Assembly: GCF_037645805.1 (NCBI RefSeq)
Contig: NZ_JBBEXE010000005.1
Span: forward strand, 186,001 to 250,000
Direction: 5' to 3'
DNA: 64,000 bases
From: Leptobacterium_A meishanense
GTDB taxonomy: Bacteria; Bacteroidota; Bacteroidia; Flavobacteriales; Flavobacteriaceae
In this document: one piece after another, positions 1 through 8,811 of the stretch
Position numbering within the stretch: the first letter of the stretch is position 1
Layout of the letters: each line of letters opens with the position of its first letter
Notes under the pieces: model-generated
Told to the model about the DNA's origin: nothing
The model's database searches: none
The model's input: only the letters and a program-made list of their open reading frames with translations
Made by a program: the position numbers and the translations under genes

Positions 1-312
1 TTCCGTAGCAACTAAGGCGTCTACTAAATATTTTGGTAAGTCGTTATATGAAATAGGGGTTCTATTATCATTAAAGTAAAACTTCCCTAATGTTTTTCCA
101 TCTGATGAAATAATTTCTGTTGCAAGATTGGTCTTAGGGTTTTCTAATATCTCAAACGTAGGCATCTTTCCGAAAACACCCCATGACGCTAATAAAAAGA
201 CAAGTACAGTTATTCCTATAAATCCGGCAAACAACCTCCAAAACCATACAATATATCTTTTGAAAAGATTTTTTTGCTGATCGGATTTCTTTTTTACAGA
301 TTTTTTAGTCAT
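1..312 (-). CDS. Penicillin-binding protein 1A-type glycosyltransferase, N-terminal part
   Basis: The gene starts at 312 and runs off the left edge of the window, so only the first 104 residues are visible. They show a basic cytoplasmic tail, one membrane segment (about residues 20-42, WFWRLFAGFIGITVLVFLLA), then a periplasmic stretch ending in LPKYLVDALVATE, the usual entry to a family 51 transglycosylase domain (the E of ATED is the expected catalytic region). The family polymerises and cross-links peptidoglycan. It starts 7 bases after the gldH stop, so it is probably co-transcribed with ricT and gldH. The family call rests on the N-terminus only. Confidence 0.75.
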   Translation of the reverse strand, partial: MTKKSVKKKSDQQKNLFKRYIVWFWRLFAGFIGITVLVFLLASWGVFGKMPTFEILENPKTNLATEIISSDGKTLGKFYFNDNRTPISYNDLPKYLVDALVATE

Positions 313-318
313 TCCGGA

Positions 319-804
319 CTAATTTTTAATTACTTTTTCTATTTCAATGCCTACATCATTAATCCCTTCTAATACAGAAACTCCTTCAATACTTCCATTT
401 GACCTCATGGCATGTTCTATATGAACTTCATATTCCCCTGATATTGGAAAGGTAACTGCTTCTTTGTACCACAGTTTACTCTCTTTTAATGATGTAAATC
501 CTTTTCCTAACCATTCCCCTGAAGATTTTGCCATTTCATACTCTAAAGTATCAGAAATTACTTCTGAATTGGGAAATCTCATCTCCACAATCAAAAAAAG
601 ATTGTTATACTTATAGTTTTCATCATTTCTGAGATTGATAAACATATCATAATTGCCTATAGTATCGGGTGCTTGAAAAGAAAACGTGATTTTCTTGTTT
701 TTATTCCACCCTTTTTCTATGGACTGGTATTCTGAAAACACTGTATTAGTATTACAGGAATGAAATAGTATTAACAAGAAAAGAAATAGCCCTTTCTTTA
801 GCAT
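319..804 (-). CDS. gldH: Gliding motility lipoprotein GldH
   Basis: This encodes a 161-residue lipoprotein with a clear type II signal peptide ending at LFHSC, so Cys17 would be lipidated. The rest is a predicted beta-rich domain with no membrane segment. Length, lipobox, and position between ricT and a penicillin-binding protein gene match GldH, a lipoprotein required for flavobacterial gliding and linked to the type IX secretion apparatus. Its ATG overlaps the ricT stop by one base (TAATG), suggesting translational coupling. GldH sequence is divergent, so the call leans on context as well as sequence. Confidence 0.8.
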   Translation of the reverse strand: MLKKGLFLFLLILFHSCNTNTVFSEYQSIEKGWNKNKKITFSFQAPDTIGNYDMFINLRNDENYKYNNLFLIVEMRFPNSEVISDTLEYEMAKSSGEWLGKGFTSLKESKLWYKEAVTFPISGEYEVHIEHAMRSNGSIEGVSVLEGINDVGIEIEKVIKN

Positions 805-1958
805 TATTTTGATGCTTTTTTATAGTTTTTATTCCTCCGTTTCTTATTCTTTCTCCTTCGCTTTTTAGGCCTGTCAAATCGTGTCAGGCTATCTTGTCCA
901 ACGACATTTTCAAAGCCTTTCTTATTTTCTTCAGTGAATTCTGATTCATGTTCCTCCAAGCTAGTGATTTTTTCTCCTGATTTATTTATTTCAATAATCT
1001 CATTAACTTGTTCTGTTGTTAATCTATACCAGTTAGATACATTGTCTTCATATGCATACCAAAGAAGGCTTTTGAAAATATCCACTTTTTGACATATTGC
1101 TCTTCCTTTCTCAGTATTTAATTTTATCTCTTGTTTTGGAAAATTTTGTATAGCGTCTAAGTAAGCGTCTAATTCATAATTAAGACAGCATTTTAGCTTG
1201 CCACATTGACCTGCCAGCTTTTGAGGGTTTAAAGATAATTGTTGATATCGTGCTGCTGATGTGCTTACAGACCTGAAATCAGTTAACCATGTAGAGCAAC
1301 ACAATTCCCTGCCACAAGAGCCAATACCCCCGAGACGCGATGCTTCTTGGCGAAGGCCTATCTGTCGCATTTCAATACGCGTTCCAAATACTCTCGCCAT
1401 TTCTTTGATCAGCTGTCGAAAATCTACCCGCCCCTCTGCTGTGTAGTAAAAAATTGCTTTTGAGCCATCTCCTTGAAACTCTACATCTGATATTTTCATT
1501 TCTAGGCCTAATGTAATGGCTAATTCCCGGGATCGCTTTTGAACCTCTTCTTCCCTGTTTCTTACTGAAGACCATTTATCAACATCCCGTTCTGATGCTT
1601 TCCGGTAAATTTTCGGGAGGGTTTCGTCTTTCCAATTGGTTTTTTTCTTTTTCATTTGAACCCTTACCAATTCTCCTGTCAATGTTACAATACCTATATC
1701 ATGACCGGAAGGTGCTTCCGTAGCAACAATATCACCAATAACCAATGGAAGGTTTTTTGTGTTCCTGAAAAATTCTTTTCTGCTATTTTTAAACCGGACT
1801 TCTACACAATCAAATGGTTCTTGACCGGCAGGGAGCGCCATATTAGACAGCCAATCAAAAACAGTTAATTTATTACAGCTATCTGTCCCACAAGTACCAT
1901 TATTTCTACATCCTCCAGGCTTTCCGTCTTTCCCGGTTGAACAATTTGTGCAACCCAT
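804..1958 (-). CDS. ricT: PSP1/RicT-like protein
   Basis: This 384-residue protein has a PSP1 C-terminal domain. The N-terminus is cysteine-rich (Cys3, 6, 17, 23, 28). The PSP1 core carries the diagnostic pairs GRELCCSTWL (Cys220/221) and LKCCLNYE (Cys257/258), with Cys215 and Cys252 nearby. The tail after about residue 360 is strongly basic (KKRRRKNKKRR). In Bacillus, RicT is part of a complex carrying iron-sulfur clusters that affects RNA processing. In Bacteroidota the gene occurs next to gldH, as here, and its role is not settled. The extra N-terminal cysteines and basic tail suggest metal and nucleic-acid binding, which is inference. Confidence 0.85.
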   Translation of the reverse strand: MGCTNCSTGKDGKPGGCRNNGTCGTDSCNKLTVFDWLSNMALPAGQEPFDCVEVRFKNSRKEFFRNTKNLPLVIGDIVATEAPSGHDIGIVTLTGELVRVQMKKKKTNWKDETLPKIYRKASERDVDKWSSVRNREEEVQKRSRELAITLGLEMKISDVEFQGDGSKAIFYYTAEGRVDFRQLIKEMARVFGTRIEMRQIGLRQEASRLGGIGSCGRELCCSTWLTDFRSVSTSAARYQQLSLNPQKLAGQCGKLKCCLNYELDAYLDAIQNFPKQEIKLNTEKGRAICQKVDIFKSLLWYAYEDNVSNWYRLTTEQVNEIIEINKSGEKITSLEEHESEFTEENKKGFENVVGQDSLTRFDRPKKRRRKNKKRRNKNYKKASK

Positions 1959-2036
1959 ATTTTTTATATTAATCCGAGGTTTTTATCACGGAATAGGTTT
2001 ATCATTTAATTTCTAAAAACGTAAAGATAGTGTTAT

Positions 2037-3101
2037 TTATTCAGATGATATTAGTGCTTTTTTTATGGTGTTTTTTTTGAATTTCAACACTTTTGAACGT
2101 CCTTTTTTAAATATTTTATTTGATACGGTTTTGCCTCTTCGAAGTTTCTTTTGCTCTTCATAGGGCAATGCTACTATCTCTTTGCATTTTTCTGAGCAAC
2201 ATTGGTTCATTTTCTCTGCACATACTTCGCATTGAATAAAAAGCAAGTGGCACCCTTCATTGGCACAGTTAACATGCATGTCGCAAGGGTTTCCACACTG
2301 GTGGCATGAGGCAATTATTTCATCAGAAATTTGCTCTGCTCTGCGGTCATCAAACACAAAGTTTTTACCTAAAAATTTATTTTCCAATCCTTTTTCTTTT
2401 ACTTGACGAACATAATTTATAATCCCCCCCTCTAGTTGATATACATCTTTAAATCCTTTATGTTTAAAATATGCACTTGCCTTTTCACATCTTATCCCTC
2501 CAGTACAGTACATAACCAATTTTTTACTCTCTTTATAGTCATTAAGGTCCTCTTCAATAATGGGTAATGACTCTCTAAAGGTGTCCACATCGGGGGTAAT
2601 GGCATTTTTAAAGTGTCCTATTTCGCTTTCGTAATGGTTTCTCATATCTACCAATACTGTATCAGGGTCTTCAATAAGTTCGTTAAATTTTTCAGCTGCC
2701 ACATGAGTTCCTTTGTCTGTAACATCAAACGTATCATCATTTAATCCATCCGCCACAATCTTATCACGGACTTTTACTTTCAATTTTAAAAATGATTTAT
2801 TGTCTTGTTCCACGGCAATATTTAGCCTTACATTTTCCAAGAATGTAATACTGTCCAAATGTGTTTTGAATTTTTCAAAGTTTTCTGCTGGCACAGACAG
2901 TTGGCCATTGATCCCTTCTTTGGCAATATATATACGGCCAAGAACATCCATTCCATTCCAAGCAATAAACAAATGGTTTCTGAAAATTTCAGGGTTTTTA
3001 ATGTTGTGGTACTTATAGAAAGAGAGCGTCAACCGATCTTTGCCAGCTTTTTCAATAAGTGCTGCTCTTTCTTTAGCACTTAAAGTGTTGTACAGTTGCA
3101 T
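2037..3101 (-). CDS. trhO: tRNA uridine(34) hydroxylase, rhodanese domain (TrhO/YceA family)
   Basis: This 354-residue protein has an N-terminal UPF0176-type domain, then a rhodanese domain with the loop YCTGGIRCEKA (Cys199 catalytic, Cys205 also conserved in the family), then a cysteine-rich C-terminal region (CHQCGNPC, CEVC, CC..KC) that probably binds zinc. TrhO hydroxylates U34 of certain tRNAs at the wobble position. It is separated from ricT by 78 bases on the same strand and is divergent from recA. A matching promoter lies upstream at 3137-3168. Confidence 0.88.
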   Translation of the reverse strand: MQLYNTLSAKERAALIEKAGKDRLTLSFYKYHNIKNPEIFRNHLFIAWNGMDVLGRIYIAKEGINGQLSVPAENFEKFKTHLDSITFLENVRLNIAVEQDNKSFLKLKVKVRDKIVADGLNDDTFDVTDKGTHVAAEKFNELIEDPDTVLVDMRNHYESEIGHFKNAITPDVDTFRESLPIIEEDLNDYKESKKLVMYCTGGIRCEKASAYFKHKGFKDVYQLEGGIINYVRQVKEKGLENKFLGKNFVFDDRRAEQISDEIIASCHQCGNPCDMHVNCANEGCHLLFIQCEVCAEKMNQCCSEKCKEIVALPYEEQKKLRRGKTVSNKIFKKGRSKVLKFKKNTIKKALISSE

Positions 3102-3473
3102 GCTATACGGTTTTTAAGGTTAAAGAATAGTTTTTACAAAATTATTGCTTTATTATACTTTAAGCAAACAAAAAGCATTTAAGGAACATTCCTTAAATGC
3201 TTTTTACAGCTAATTCGTTATTATTAGATTTTTCATTATCAAATTTTCAAATCAAAATATAACGTCAGCTAGCCACCATCTAACCTGCTATTTGCCGAAA
3301 CAGAAATAGCAAGCATTTGGCAATTAATTAAAAATGTCTTTTTAAAAAATTTCATTATCAGTATCCCCTTGTATTAGTAAGATGCAGAAAACTTAAAAAG
3401 GTTGCGCAACACGTTGTATTCTGAAAAAAGAAATAGTATTTTAGCACAACAAAATTATTTAGAAAATATACTG
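3102..3473. other. Divergent intergenic region trhO/recA with a long perfect palindrome
   Basis: No gene is seen in these 372 bases if recA starts at 3474. The main structure is an inverted repeat at 3171-3204: arms of 16 bases (AAAAGCATTTAAGGAA and its exact complement) around a 2-base centre. The trhO -33 element lies just beside it. It could be a transcript hairpin or a regulator site; no SOS box of a type known to me was identified. Confidence 0.6.
3137..3168 (-). promoter_or_regulatory. Candidate Bacteroidota promoter of trhO
   Basis: Read on the minus strand there is a -7 element TAATTTTG (3137-3144) matching TAnnTTTG and a TTTG (3165-3168) 20 bases upstream. It sits 36 bases before the trhO ATG. 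Confidence 0.5.
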
Positions 3474-4478
3474 ATGAGTTCTGAAAAAGATGCAAAACTA
3501 AAAGCCTTAAAATTAACATTAGACAAACTCGATAAAACTTACGGAAAAGGTGCCGTAATGAAGCTTGGTGATAGTGTAGTAGAAGAAGTAGAAGTAATCC
3601 CTTCCGGTTCTATTGGCTTAGATATTGCTTTGGGAGTAGGCGGTTACCCCAGAGGGCGTGTTATAGAAATCTATGGTCCGGAGTCTTCTGGAAAAACAAC
3701 ACTCACGCTCCATGCTATTGCAGAGGCTCAAAAAGCCGGTGGAATTGCTGCTTTTATTGATGCAGAACATGCTTTTGACCGTTTCTATGCAGAAAAACTT
3801 GGAGTAGATATTGACAACCTTATTATATCACAACCTGACAACGGAGAGCAGGCGCTGGAAATTGCAGAAAACCTTATTAGATCCGGAGCAATTGATATTG
3901 TAGTGATTGATTCTGTAGCTGCCCTTACACCAAAAAGTGAAATAGAAGGGGAGATGGGTGATTCTAAAATGGGATTGCATGCCCGGTTAATGTCACAAGC
4001 TCTTAGAAAGCTTACTTCAACTATAAGCAAAACCCACTGTACTGTGATTTTCATTAATCAACTTCGTGAAAAAATTGGGGTTATGTTTGGTAACCCGGAA
4101 ACTACTACCGGAGGAAATGCTTTAAAATTTTATGCTTCCGTCAGATTAGATATTCGTCGTTCTACTCAGATAAAAGACAACAATGGTGAAGTGGCCGGTA
4201 ATAAAACCCGCGTAAAAGTGGTAAAAAATAAAGTGGCCCCTCCGTTTAAAACTGCTGAGTTTGATATTATGTACGGGGAAGGGATTTCCAGGGTTGGTGA
4301 AATATTAGACCTTGGTGTCAATTATGGAATCATCAAGAAAAGTGGTTCCTGGTTCAGCTATGGTGACACCAAACTAGGGCAAGGCCGCGATGCTGTAAAG
4401 CTCTTATTGGAAGACAATCCCGAATTGCTAGAAGAGCTCGAAACTAAAATTAAAGAAGCTTTAAAAGCCATTCAATAA
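3474..4478 (+). CDS. recA: Recombinase RecA
   Basis: The 334-residue RecA filament-forming recombinase acts in homologous recombination and SOS induction. Walker A is GPESSGKTT, the Mg-binding region is VVIDSVAAL, and loop L2 reads [21 protein letters not shown]. An upstream in-frame ATG-like start at 3402 would add 24 residues with no counterpart in the family. [19 protein letters not shown] is the normal RecA N-terminus, so 3474 is preferred. The gene is monocistronic: a strong terminator follows directly. Confidence 0.97.
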   Translation: MSSEKDAKLKALKLTLDKLDKTYGKGAVMKLGDSVVEEVEVIPSGSIGLDIALGVGGYPRGRVIEIYGPESSGKTTLTLHAIAEAQKAGGIAAFIDAEHAFDRFYAEKLGVDIDNLIISQPDNGEQALEIAENLIRSGAIDIVVIDSVAALTPKSEIEGEMGDSKMGLHARLMSQALRKLTSTISKTHCTVIFINQLREKIGVMFGNPETTTGGNALKFYASVRLDIRRSTQIKDNNGEVAGNKTRVKVVKNKVAPPFKTAEFDIMYGEGISRVGEILDLGVNYGIIKKSGSWFSYGDTKLGQGRDAVKLLLEDNPELLEELETKIKEALKAIQ

Positions 4479-4483
4479 AAGAC

Positions 4484-4508
4484 AATCCCGAAAATTCGGG
4501 ATTTTTTT
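4484..4508 (+). terminator. Rho-independent terminator of recA
   Basis: There is a perfect 9-bp stem (4484-4492 with 4495-4503, core ATCCCGAA/TTCGGGAT) with a tight AA loop and a run of seven T, starting 6 bases after the recA stop. Confidence 0.85.
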
Positions 4509-4568
4509 AGCTTTAGACGCAACCTTTTTAAGTTTTCTGCATCTATTATAAAAAATATGTGCCGTATT

Positions 4569-4997
4569 ATGAAAAAAATTATTCTACTATTTGCTGTTAT
4601 AGTAGTCATTATTTCATGTGATTTAAATGATGATAACCGGAACTTTTCTTTTGAAGCTATTCCTATTTCAACAGCCACTTTGCCAGAATTTTTTGAACTA
4701 GGGGAAACCTATGAAATACTATTAACCTACTTCAGGCCTACTACTTGTCACTTTTTTGAAGGGTTTGATTTTGTAAGAGGGGAGAATAATTTAAGAACCG
4801 TTGCCATTATTAATTCTGTACTGGAAGATGATACCTGTGAAGAATTTATAGATGAACAGATAGAGGTCTCTTTTGACTTTTTTGTAGTTAATGAAGGCGT
4901 TTATACGTTTCGTTTTTGGCAAGGTATTGATGAAAATGGTGATCCTGTTTATTTAATTTTGGAAGTTCCCGTTGTTATTTCTGAAAACAATGGCTAA
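4569..4997 (+). CDS. Small hypothetical lipoprotein
   Basis: If translation begins at MKKIILLF the product is 142 residues with a lipoprotein signal ending in VIISC, followed by DLNDD. An ATG 12 bases upstream (4557, MCRI) is possible but gives a poorer signal peptide. The mature part is predicted beta-rich, with two further cysteines that could pair (in PTTCHFF and DDTCEEF). The family is not recognised. It sits 20 bases upstream of the sigma-factor gene, so it may belong to the same unit. Confidence 0.7.
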   Translation: MKKIILLFAVIVVIISCDLNDDNRNFSFEAIPISTATLPEFFELGETYEILLTYFRPTTCHFFEGFDFVRGENNLRTVAIINSVLEDDTCEEFIDEQIEVSFDFFVVNEGVYTFRFWQGIDENGDPVYLILEVPVVISENNG

Positions 4998-5017
4998 AAG
5001 TATATTTATAAGATTGC

Positions 5018-5560
5018 GTGCAGATAGAAAAGCTCATAGAGGATTGTAAAAATCAAGATAGAAAAGCACAGCAACAGCTATATAAATTGTTTGGCAGTAA
5101 AATATACAGTATCTGTTTACGATATTCTAAAAATAAAGCTGATGCTGAAGATAGTTTGCAGGATAGTTTCCTGACTATTTTTGACAAAATAGGGCGCTAC
5201 AAACACAAAGGCTCTTTTGAAGGGTGGATGTGTAGAATTGCTATAAATACTGTGCTTCAGAAATTCCGAAAAGAAAGAGTTTTCGATTTAATCTCTGACG
5301 AAGTGGAGGAAGATACAGAAGTAATTATTGAAGGTAGCCACCTAGACATAAACTATTTACTCAAATTGATTCAAAAATTACCTGATCGGTACCAGGCTGT
5401 TTTTAATCTGTATGTAATTGATGGTTTTTCACATAAGGAAATTGCCGAAAAGTTGAATATATCAGAAGGTACCTCAAAGTCAAATTTGTCTAGGGCTCGA
5501 ATGATTTTAAAAAATACTATTGAAAAAGATTTAACAAATAAAAAAACGGAATCACTTTAA
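5018..5560 (+). CDS. ECF-type RNA polymerase sigma factor
   Basis: This 180-residue protein has sigma region 2 (about residues 15-75, with ADAEDSLQDSFLTIFDKI) and region 4 (about 115-170, with LPDRYQAVFNLYVIDGFSHKEIAEKL and the helix-turn-helix ISEGTSKSNLSRAR). There is no ATG at the right place; GTG at 5018 (MQIEKLIEDC) is the likely start. The downstream gene begins 2 bases after its stop and encodes a membrane protein that is the probable regulatory partner. Confidence 0.9.
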   Translation: MQIEKLIEDCKNQDRKAQQQLYKLFGSKIYSICLRYSKNKADAEDSLQDSFLTIFDKIGRYKHKGSFEGWMCRIAINTVLQKFRKERVFDLISDEVEEDTEVIIEGSHLDINYLLKLIQKLPDRYQAVFNLYVIDGFSHKEIAEKLNISEGTSKSNLSRARMILKNTIEKDLTNKKTESL

Positions 5561-5562
5561 CT

Positions 5563-6963
5563 ATGGGTGATAAGAAAAATATAGATCGGTTATTTCGGGA
5601 AAAGTTTAGGGACTTCAACGTTTCCCCTAGCGATACTTTTTGGAAACGTATCGAAGAAAAGCTAGAAAAGAAAAAGTCCCGAAGAATCATTCCTATTTGG
5701 TGGAAACTAGGTGGCGTCGCAGCACTGGTTGCTCTTCTTTTCTCCATAGGATATAATTTATTAATCAATAACAATGATCATTCTCCCCAAAAAAACATCA
5801 TTGTTGACACCCAAAAAGAAAATGAGAAAAAAACCAATACTGATCCAGTCACTACTATCCCTATCGATTCAATAGGAAATAATAAAAATGTTGTTTCTTC
5901 TCTCACATCTAAAGAAAATGAAAACTCTAAGAACCCACTTTTTCAAAAAACCTCATCTAAGCCAAATAAAAGAGCGTATGTGACCATAAGAGATTCTGTT
6001 TCTACTATTCAATCAGAGCGGTCTGAAAAGCTATTAGCCACAATACATGACAGGCAAATAACCCATACAATCTCTGATAAAGAATCTAAAAATGAGAAAG
6101 AAATAGCTAAATTATCAGAAGCCACTCTTCAAGATACCATACCAGACAAAAAAGCAGCAACTGTTGTGAATAACACAGATGTAAAGAACCAGAAAAAATC
6201 ATTGCTAGATATTATAGAAGAACAACATAAAGAAGAAGAAACCGTAACAGCAGAAACCAAAAATAAAAAATGGAGTATTTCTCCAGTAATTGCGCCTGTA
6301 TATTATAATACTATAGGAGAAGGATCCCCAATTAGCAGACAGCTTTCTGATAATTCAAAATCCGGAAATGTAAACCTAAGCTATGGGATTACTGTTACAT
6401 ATCAATTAAATGACCGCCTAAGTATCCGGTCCGGAATCAATAAAGTTGATTACGGTTATAATACTAATGATGTTTCTTTGAGGCCTTTGGCACAAGTGGA
6501 AACCATAGTAAATAATAATACCAACTCCTTTATACTAGACGACGCAAATAAAACTATTTCACCAATCATAGCTCTTGAAACTTCTGCTAGGCCTGCTGAA
6601 ATTACGGGTGTCTTAGTTCAAGAAATGGGCTATATAGAAGTTCCTTTAGAGTTAAGCTACCGAATTGTTGACAAAAAACTGGGCTTAAATCTCATCGGTG
6701 GGATAAGTTCACTCTTTCTAATGGACAATACTATTTCTATAGATTCTGATAATATCGATGCTGAAATAGGAGAGGCTAATAATTTAAATGCTACCAACTT
6801 TAGTACTAACATAGGTCTAGGTATCGATTATCCATTATCAAATAAGCTCAAAATTAACATAGAACCTATGTTCAAATATCAATTAAACACATTTTCTAAC
6901 AGTGATGGTGGTTTTAAACCCTATTCGTTAGGCATTTATACAGGATTTAGTTTTAGGTTTTAA
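5563..6963 (+). CDS. Single-pass membrane protein with C-terminal outer-membrane beta-barrel-like domain, sigma-factor partner
   Basis: This 466-residue protein has three parts. Residues 1-45 are basic and would face the cytoplasm (MGDKKNIDRLFREKFRDF). There is one hydrophobic helix at about 46-68 (IWWKLGGVAALVALLFSIGY), then a low-complexity Lys/Asn/Thr/Ser linker to about 240. The C-terminal half (from KWSISPVIAPVYY) reads as an outer-membrane beta-barrel domain ending in the aromatic GIYTGFSFRF. It starts 2 bases after the sigma gene. In Bacteroidota such proteins follow ECF sigma genes, and the N-terminal part would be the anti-sigma-like element (inference). How one chain could span both membranes is unclear. 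Confidence 0.75.
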   Translation: MGDKKNIDRLFREKFRDFNVSPSDTFWKRIEEKLEKKKSRRIIPIWWKLGGVAALVALLFSIGYNLLINNNDHSPQKNIIVDTQKENEKKTNTDPVTTIPIDSIGNNKNVVSSLTSKENENSKNPLFQKTSSKPNKRAYVTIRDSVSTIQSERSEKLLATIHDRQITHTISDKESKNEKEIAKLSEATLQDTIPDKKAATVVNNTDVKNQKKSLLDIIEEQHKEEETVTAETKNKKWSISPVIAPVYYNTIGEGSPISRQLSDNSKSGNVNLSYGITVTYQLNDRLSIRSGINKVDYGYNTNDVSLRPLAQVETIVNNNTNSFILDDANKTISPIIALETSARPAEITGVLVQEMGYIEVPLELSYRIVDKKLGLNLIGGISSLFLMDNTISIDSDNIDAEIGEANNLNATNFSTNIGLGIDYPLSNKLKINIEPMFKYQLNTFSNSDGGFKPYSLGIYTGFSFRF

Positions 6964-7005
6964 TATAAATTGTTTCATACTTTTCTTTTACTGAAAAGCA
7001 ATGAT

Positions 7006-7040
7006 AAAAAAGCTATTCTAATTACTAGAATGGCTTTTTT
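7006..7040. terminator. Bidirectional terminator between convergent genes
   Basis: A 15-base arm (7006-7020) pairs with 7026-7040 with one mismatch and loop ATTAC. Poly-A/poly-T at both ends suits termination in both directions. It includes the last codons and stop of plsC (7025-7027). Confidence 0.75.
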
Positions 7041-7804
7041 AATTGATTGTAAATGATTTTTTTGGATTTTTCTTTAATCTCATTTTTGTTGACAAGCGAT
7101 AGCCCTTCTGTTTTAATAAAATTATGAATAATGCACCGCATTTTCCCAGGGCTTCCTTTCATAAAAGTATAAGGGAACCGTTTTTTATTATCAACAAATG
7201 TAATCGGTACAATAGGTATTTGATATTCAATTGCAAGCCGGAAGGCACCATCTTTAAACTTATCTAAAAAAACGGATTCGTCCGGAACTCCTCCCTCAGG
7301 GAATATACAAATACTTAAGCCTTCATTTAATCGGGCTTTTGCCCTTTCATAAACTGCAGTCCTACTCCTAGCACTGCTTCTGTCTACTAATATACTTACC
7401 CGTTTATAGAAGAACCCAAAAATTGGCATTTTCACCAATTCTTTTTTCCCTACAAACACAAATGGGTTTTTAGAAGCTTTTAGCATCAGCATAATATCAA
7501 TCATACTTGTATGGTTGGCAATCAACATATAGCTTTTCCCTCTAACTATTTGTTCTTCAGCCTTAATAATTGGAAAAAAGCCCATTCCATAAAGGATGAT
7601 ATTTGCCCATATATTACGAGCTACCCAAAAAAATTGCGGATATAGTTTTTCATTAGATGATAATATCAACAACACCGGAAAAAAAATGATAATAGGAATT
7701 CCTACCAATACATAAAACCATGCCCGCCATAAGCTATAGAAAATTGCCTTTGCTAAGAATATCATATTCTCAAAAGTAACAATTTTAACCTTCGTTTTTG
7801 TCAA
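7025..7804 (-). CDS. plsC: 1-acyl-sn-glycerol-3-phosphate acyltransferase
   Basis: This 259-residue (or shorter) PlsC-type acyltransferase would acylate lysophosphatidic acid in phospholipid synthesis at the inner membrane. An N-terminal hydrophobic segment spans about residues 30-50. The catalytic HX4D motif is NHTSMID (His98, Asp103). The third acyltransferase motif is FPEGG, followed by IPIVPITFVDN. The start at 7804 gives an unusual polar lead; Met14 (7765, MIFLAKAIF) is an equally good start. It is divergent from trpS, and its stop lies inside the shared terminator. Confidence 0.9.
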   Translation of the reverse strand: MTKTKVKIVTFENMIFLAKAIFYSLWRAWFYVLVGIPIIIFFPVLLILSSNEKLYPQFFWVARNIWANIILYGMGFFPIIKAEEQIVRGKSYMLIANHTSMIDIMLMLKASKNPFVFVGKKELVKMPIFGFFYKRVSILVDRSSARSRTAVYERAKARLNEGLSICIFPEGGVPDESVFLDKFKDGAFRLAIEYQIPIVPITFVDNKKRFPYTFMKGSPGKMRCIIHNFIKTEGLSLVNKNEIKEKSKKIIYNQLKKPF

Positions 7805-7810
7805 ATCCGT

Positions 7811-7818
7811 TACCTTTG
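7811..7818 (+). promoter_or_regulatory. Candidate -7 element for trpS
   Basis: TACCTTTG matches TAnnTTTG exactly and lies 24 bases before the trpS ATG. No good TTTG at the ideal upstream distance was seen. Confidence 0.35.
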
Positions 7819-7842
7819 TCTCTTGTTTGAATAGAATATCCT

Positions 7843-8811
7843 ATGGCACGAATACTTACAGGTATACAAAGTACAGGCACTCCACATTTGGGCAATATTT
7901 TAGGTGCTATTTTACCGGCTATTGAAATGGCCAAAAATCCGGATAATGATTCTTTTCTGTTTATCGCTGATATGCATTCGCTCACCCAAATAAAAAATGG
8001 TGAAGCGTTAAGAGCCAATACGTATGCCACAGCCGCCGCATGGCTTGCTTTTCAACTAGATACTGAAAAAACAGTTTTTTATCGCCAGAGTGATATCCCC
8101 CAAGTAACAGAACTTGCCTGGTATTTGAGTTGCTTCTTCCCTTATCAGCGGTTAACGTTGGCACATTCTTTTAAAGATAAAGCTGACCGTTTAGAAGATG
8201 TAAATGCCGGTTTATTCACCTATCCTATGCTGATGGCTGCTGATATTTTGTTATATGACGCAGATATTGTTCCTGTAGGGAAAGACCAGCTCCAACATAT
8301 AGAAATGACCCGTGATGTTGCCTCACGGTTTCATACTAAGATGGGAGAAACTTTTGTTTTACCAGAAGCTAATTTACAAGAAAACACAATGCTCGTTCCC
8401 GGCATTGATGGAGAAAAAATGAGCAAGAGTAAAAACAATACTATCAATTTATTTCTCCCTGATAAACAATTGCGTAAACAAATTATGCAAATTGAAACGG
8501 ACAGCACCCCTTTGGAAAAACCGAAAAATCCGGATAAGGATACTGTTTTTGCATTATACAAAATTGTCGCTACTACTGAGGAAGTTGCCGCTATGCGAGA
8601 AAACTATTTAAAAGGAGGTTATGGCTACGGTCATGCCAAGCAAGCCCTGTATGAATCATTAATAAACCGTTTTGCTGAAGAGCGTGAACGTTTTAATTAT
8701 TATATGTCCCACTTAGATGAAATAGATACTATTTTAGCAAAAGGAGCCACAAAAGCTAAGGAAGTAGCCAATAGTGTCTTAAAAAGAGTTCGGGAAAAAG
8801 TAGGCTATTAA
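7843..8811 (+). CDS. trpS: Tryptophanyl-tRNA synthetase
   Basis: This 322-residue class I synthetase charges tRNA-Trp. The HIGH-equivalent is TGTPHLGN (residues 11-18) and the KMSKS loop is EKMSKSKNN (191-199). Other family blocks are IADMHSLT, YPMLMAADILLY and VGKDQLQHIEMTRD. Length is normal. The gene converges on dprA; the two stop codons share the palindrome TTAA. Confidence 0.96.
   Translation: MARILTGIQSTGTPHLGNILGAILPAIEMAKNPDNDSFLFIADMHSLTQIKNGEALRANTYATAAAWLAFQLDTEKTVFYRQSDIPQVTELAWYLSCFFPYQRLTLAHSFKDKADRLEDVNAGLFTYPMLMAADILLYDADIVPVGKDQLQHIEMTRDVASRFHTKMGETFVLPEANLQENTMLVPGIDGEKMSKSKNNTINLFLPDKQLRKQIMQIETDSTPLEKPKNPDKDTVFALYKIVATTEEVAAMRENYLKGGYGYGHAKQALYESLINRFAEERERFNYYMSHLDEIDTILAKGATKAKEVANSVLKRVREKVGY

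Noticed and set aside
3402..3473. 24-residue N-terminal extension of RecA
   Set aside because: No RecA homologue known to me has it, and the start codon would not be ATG.
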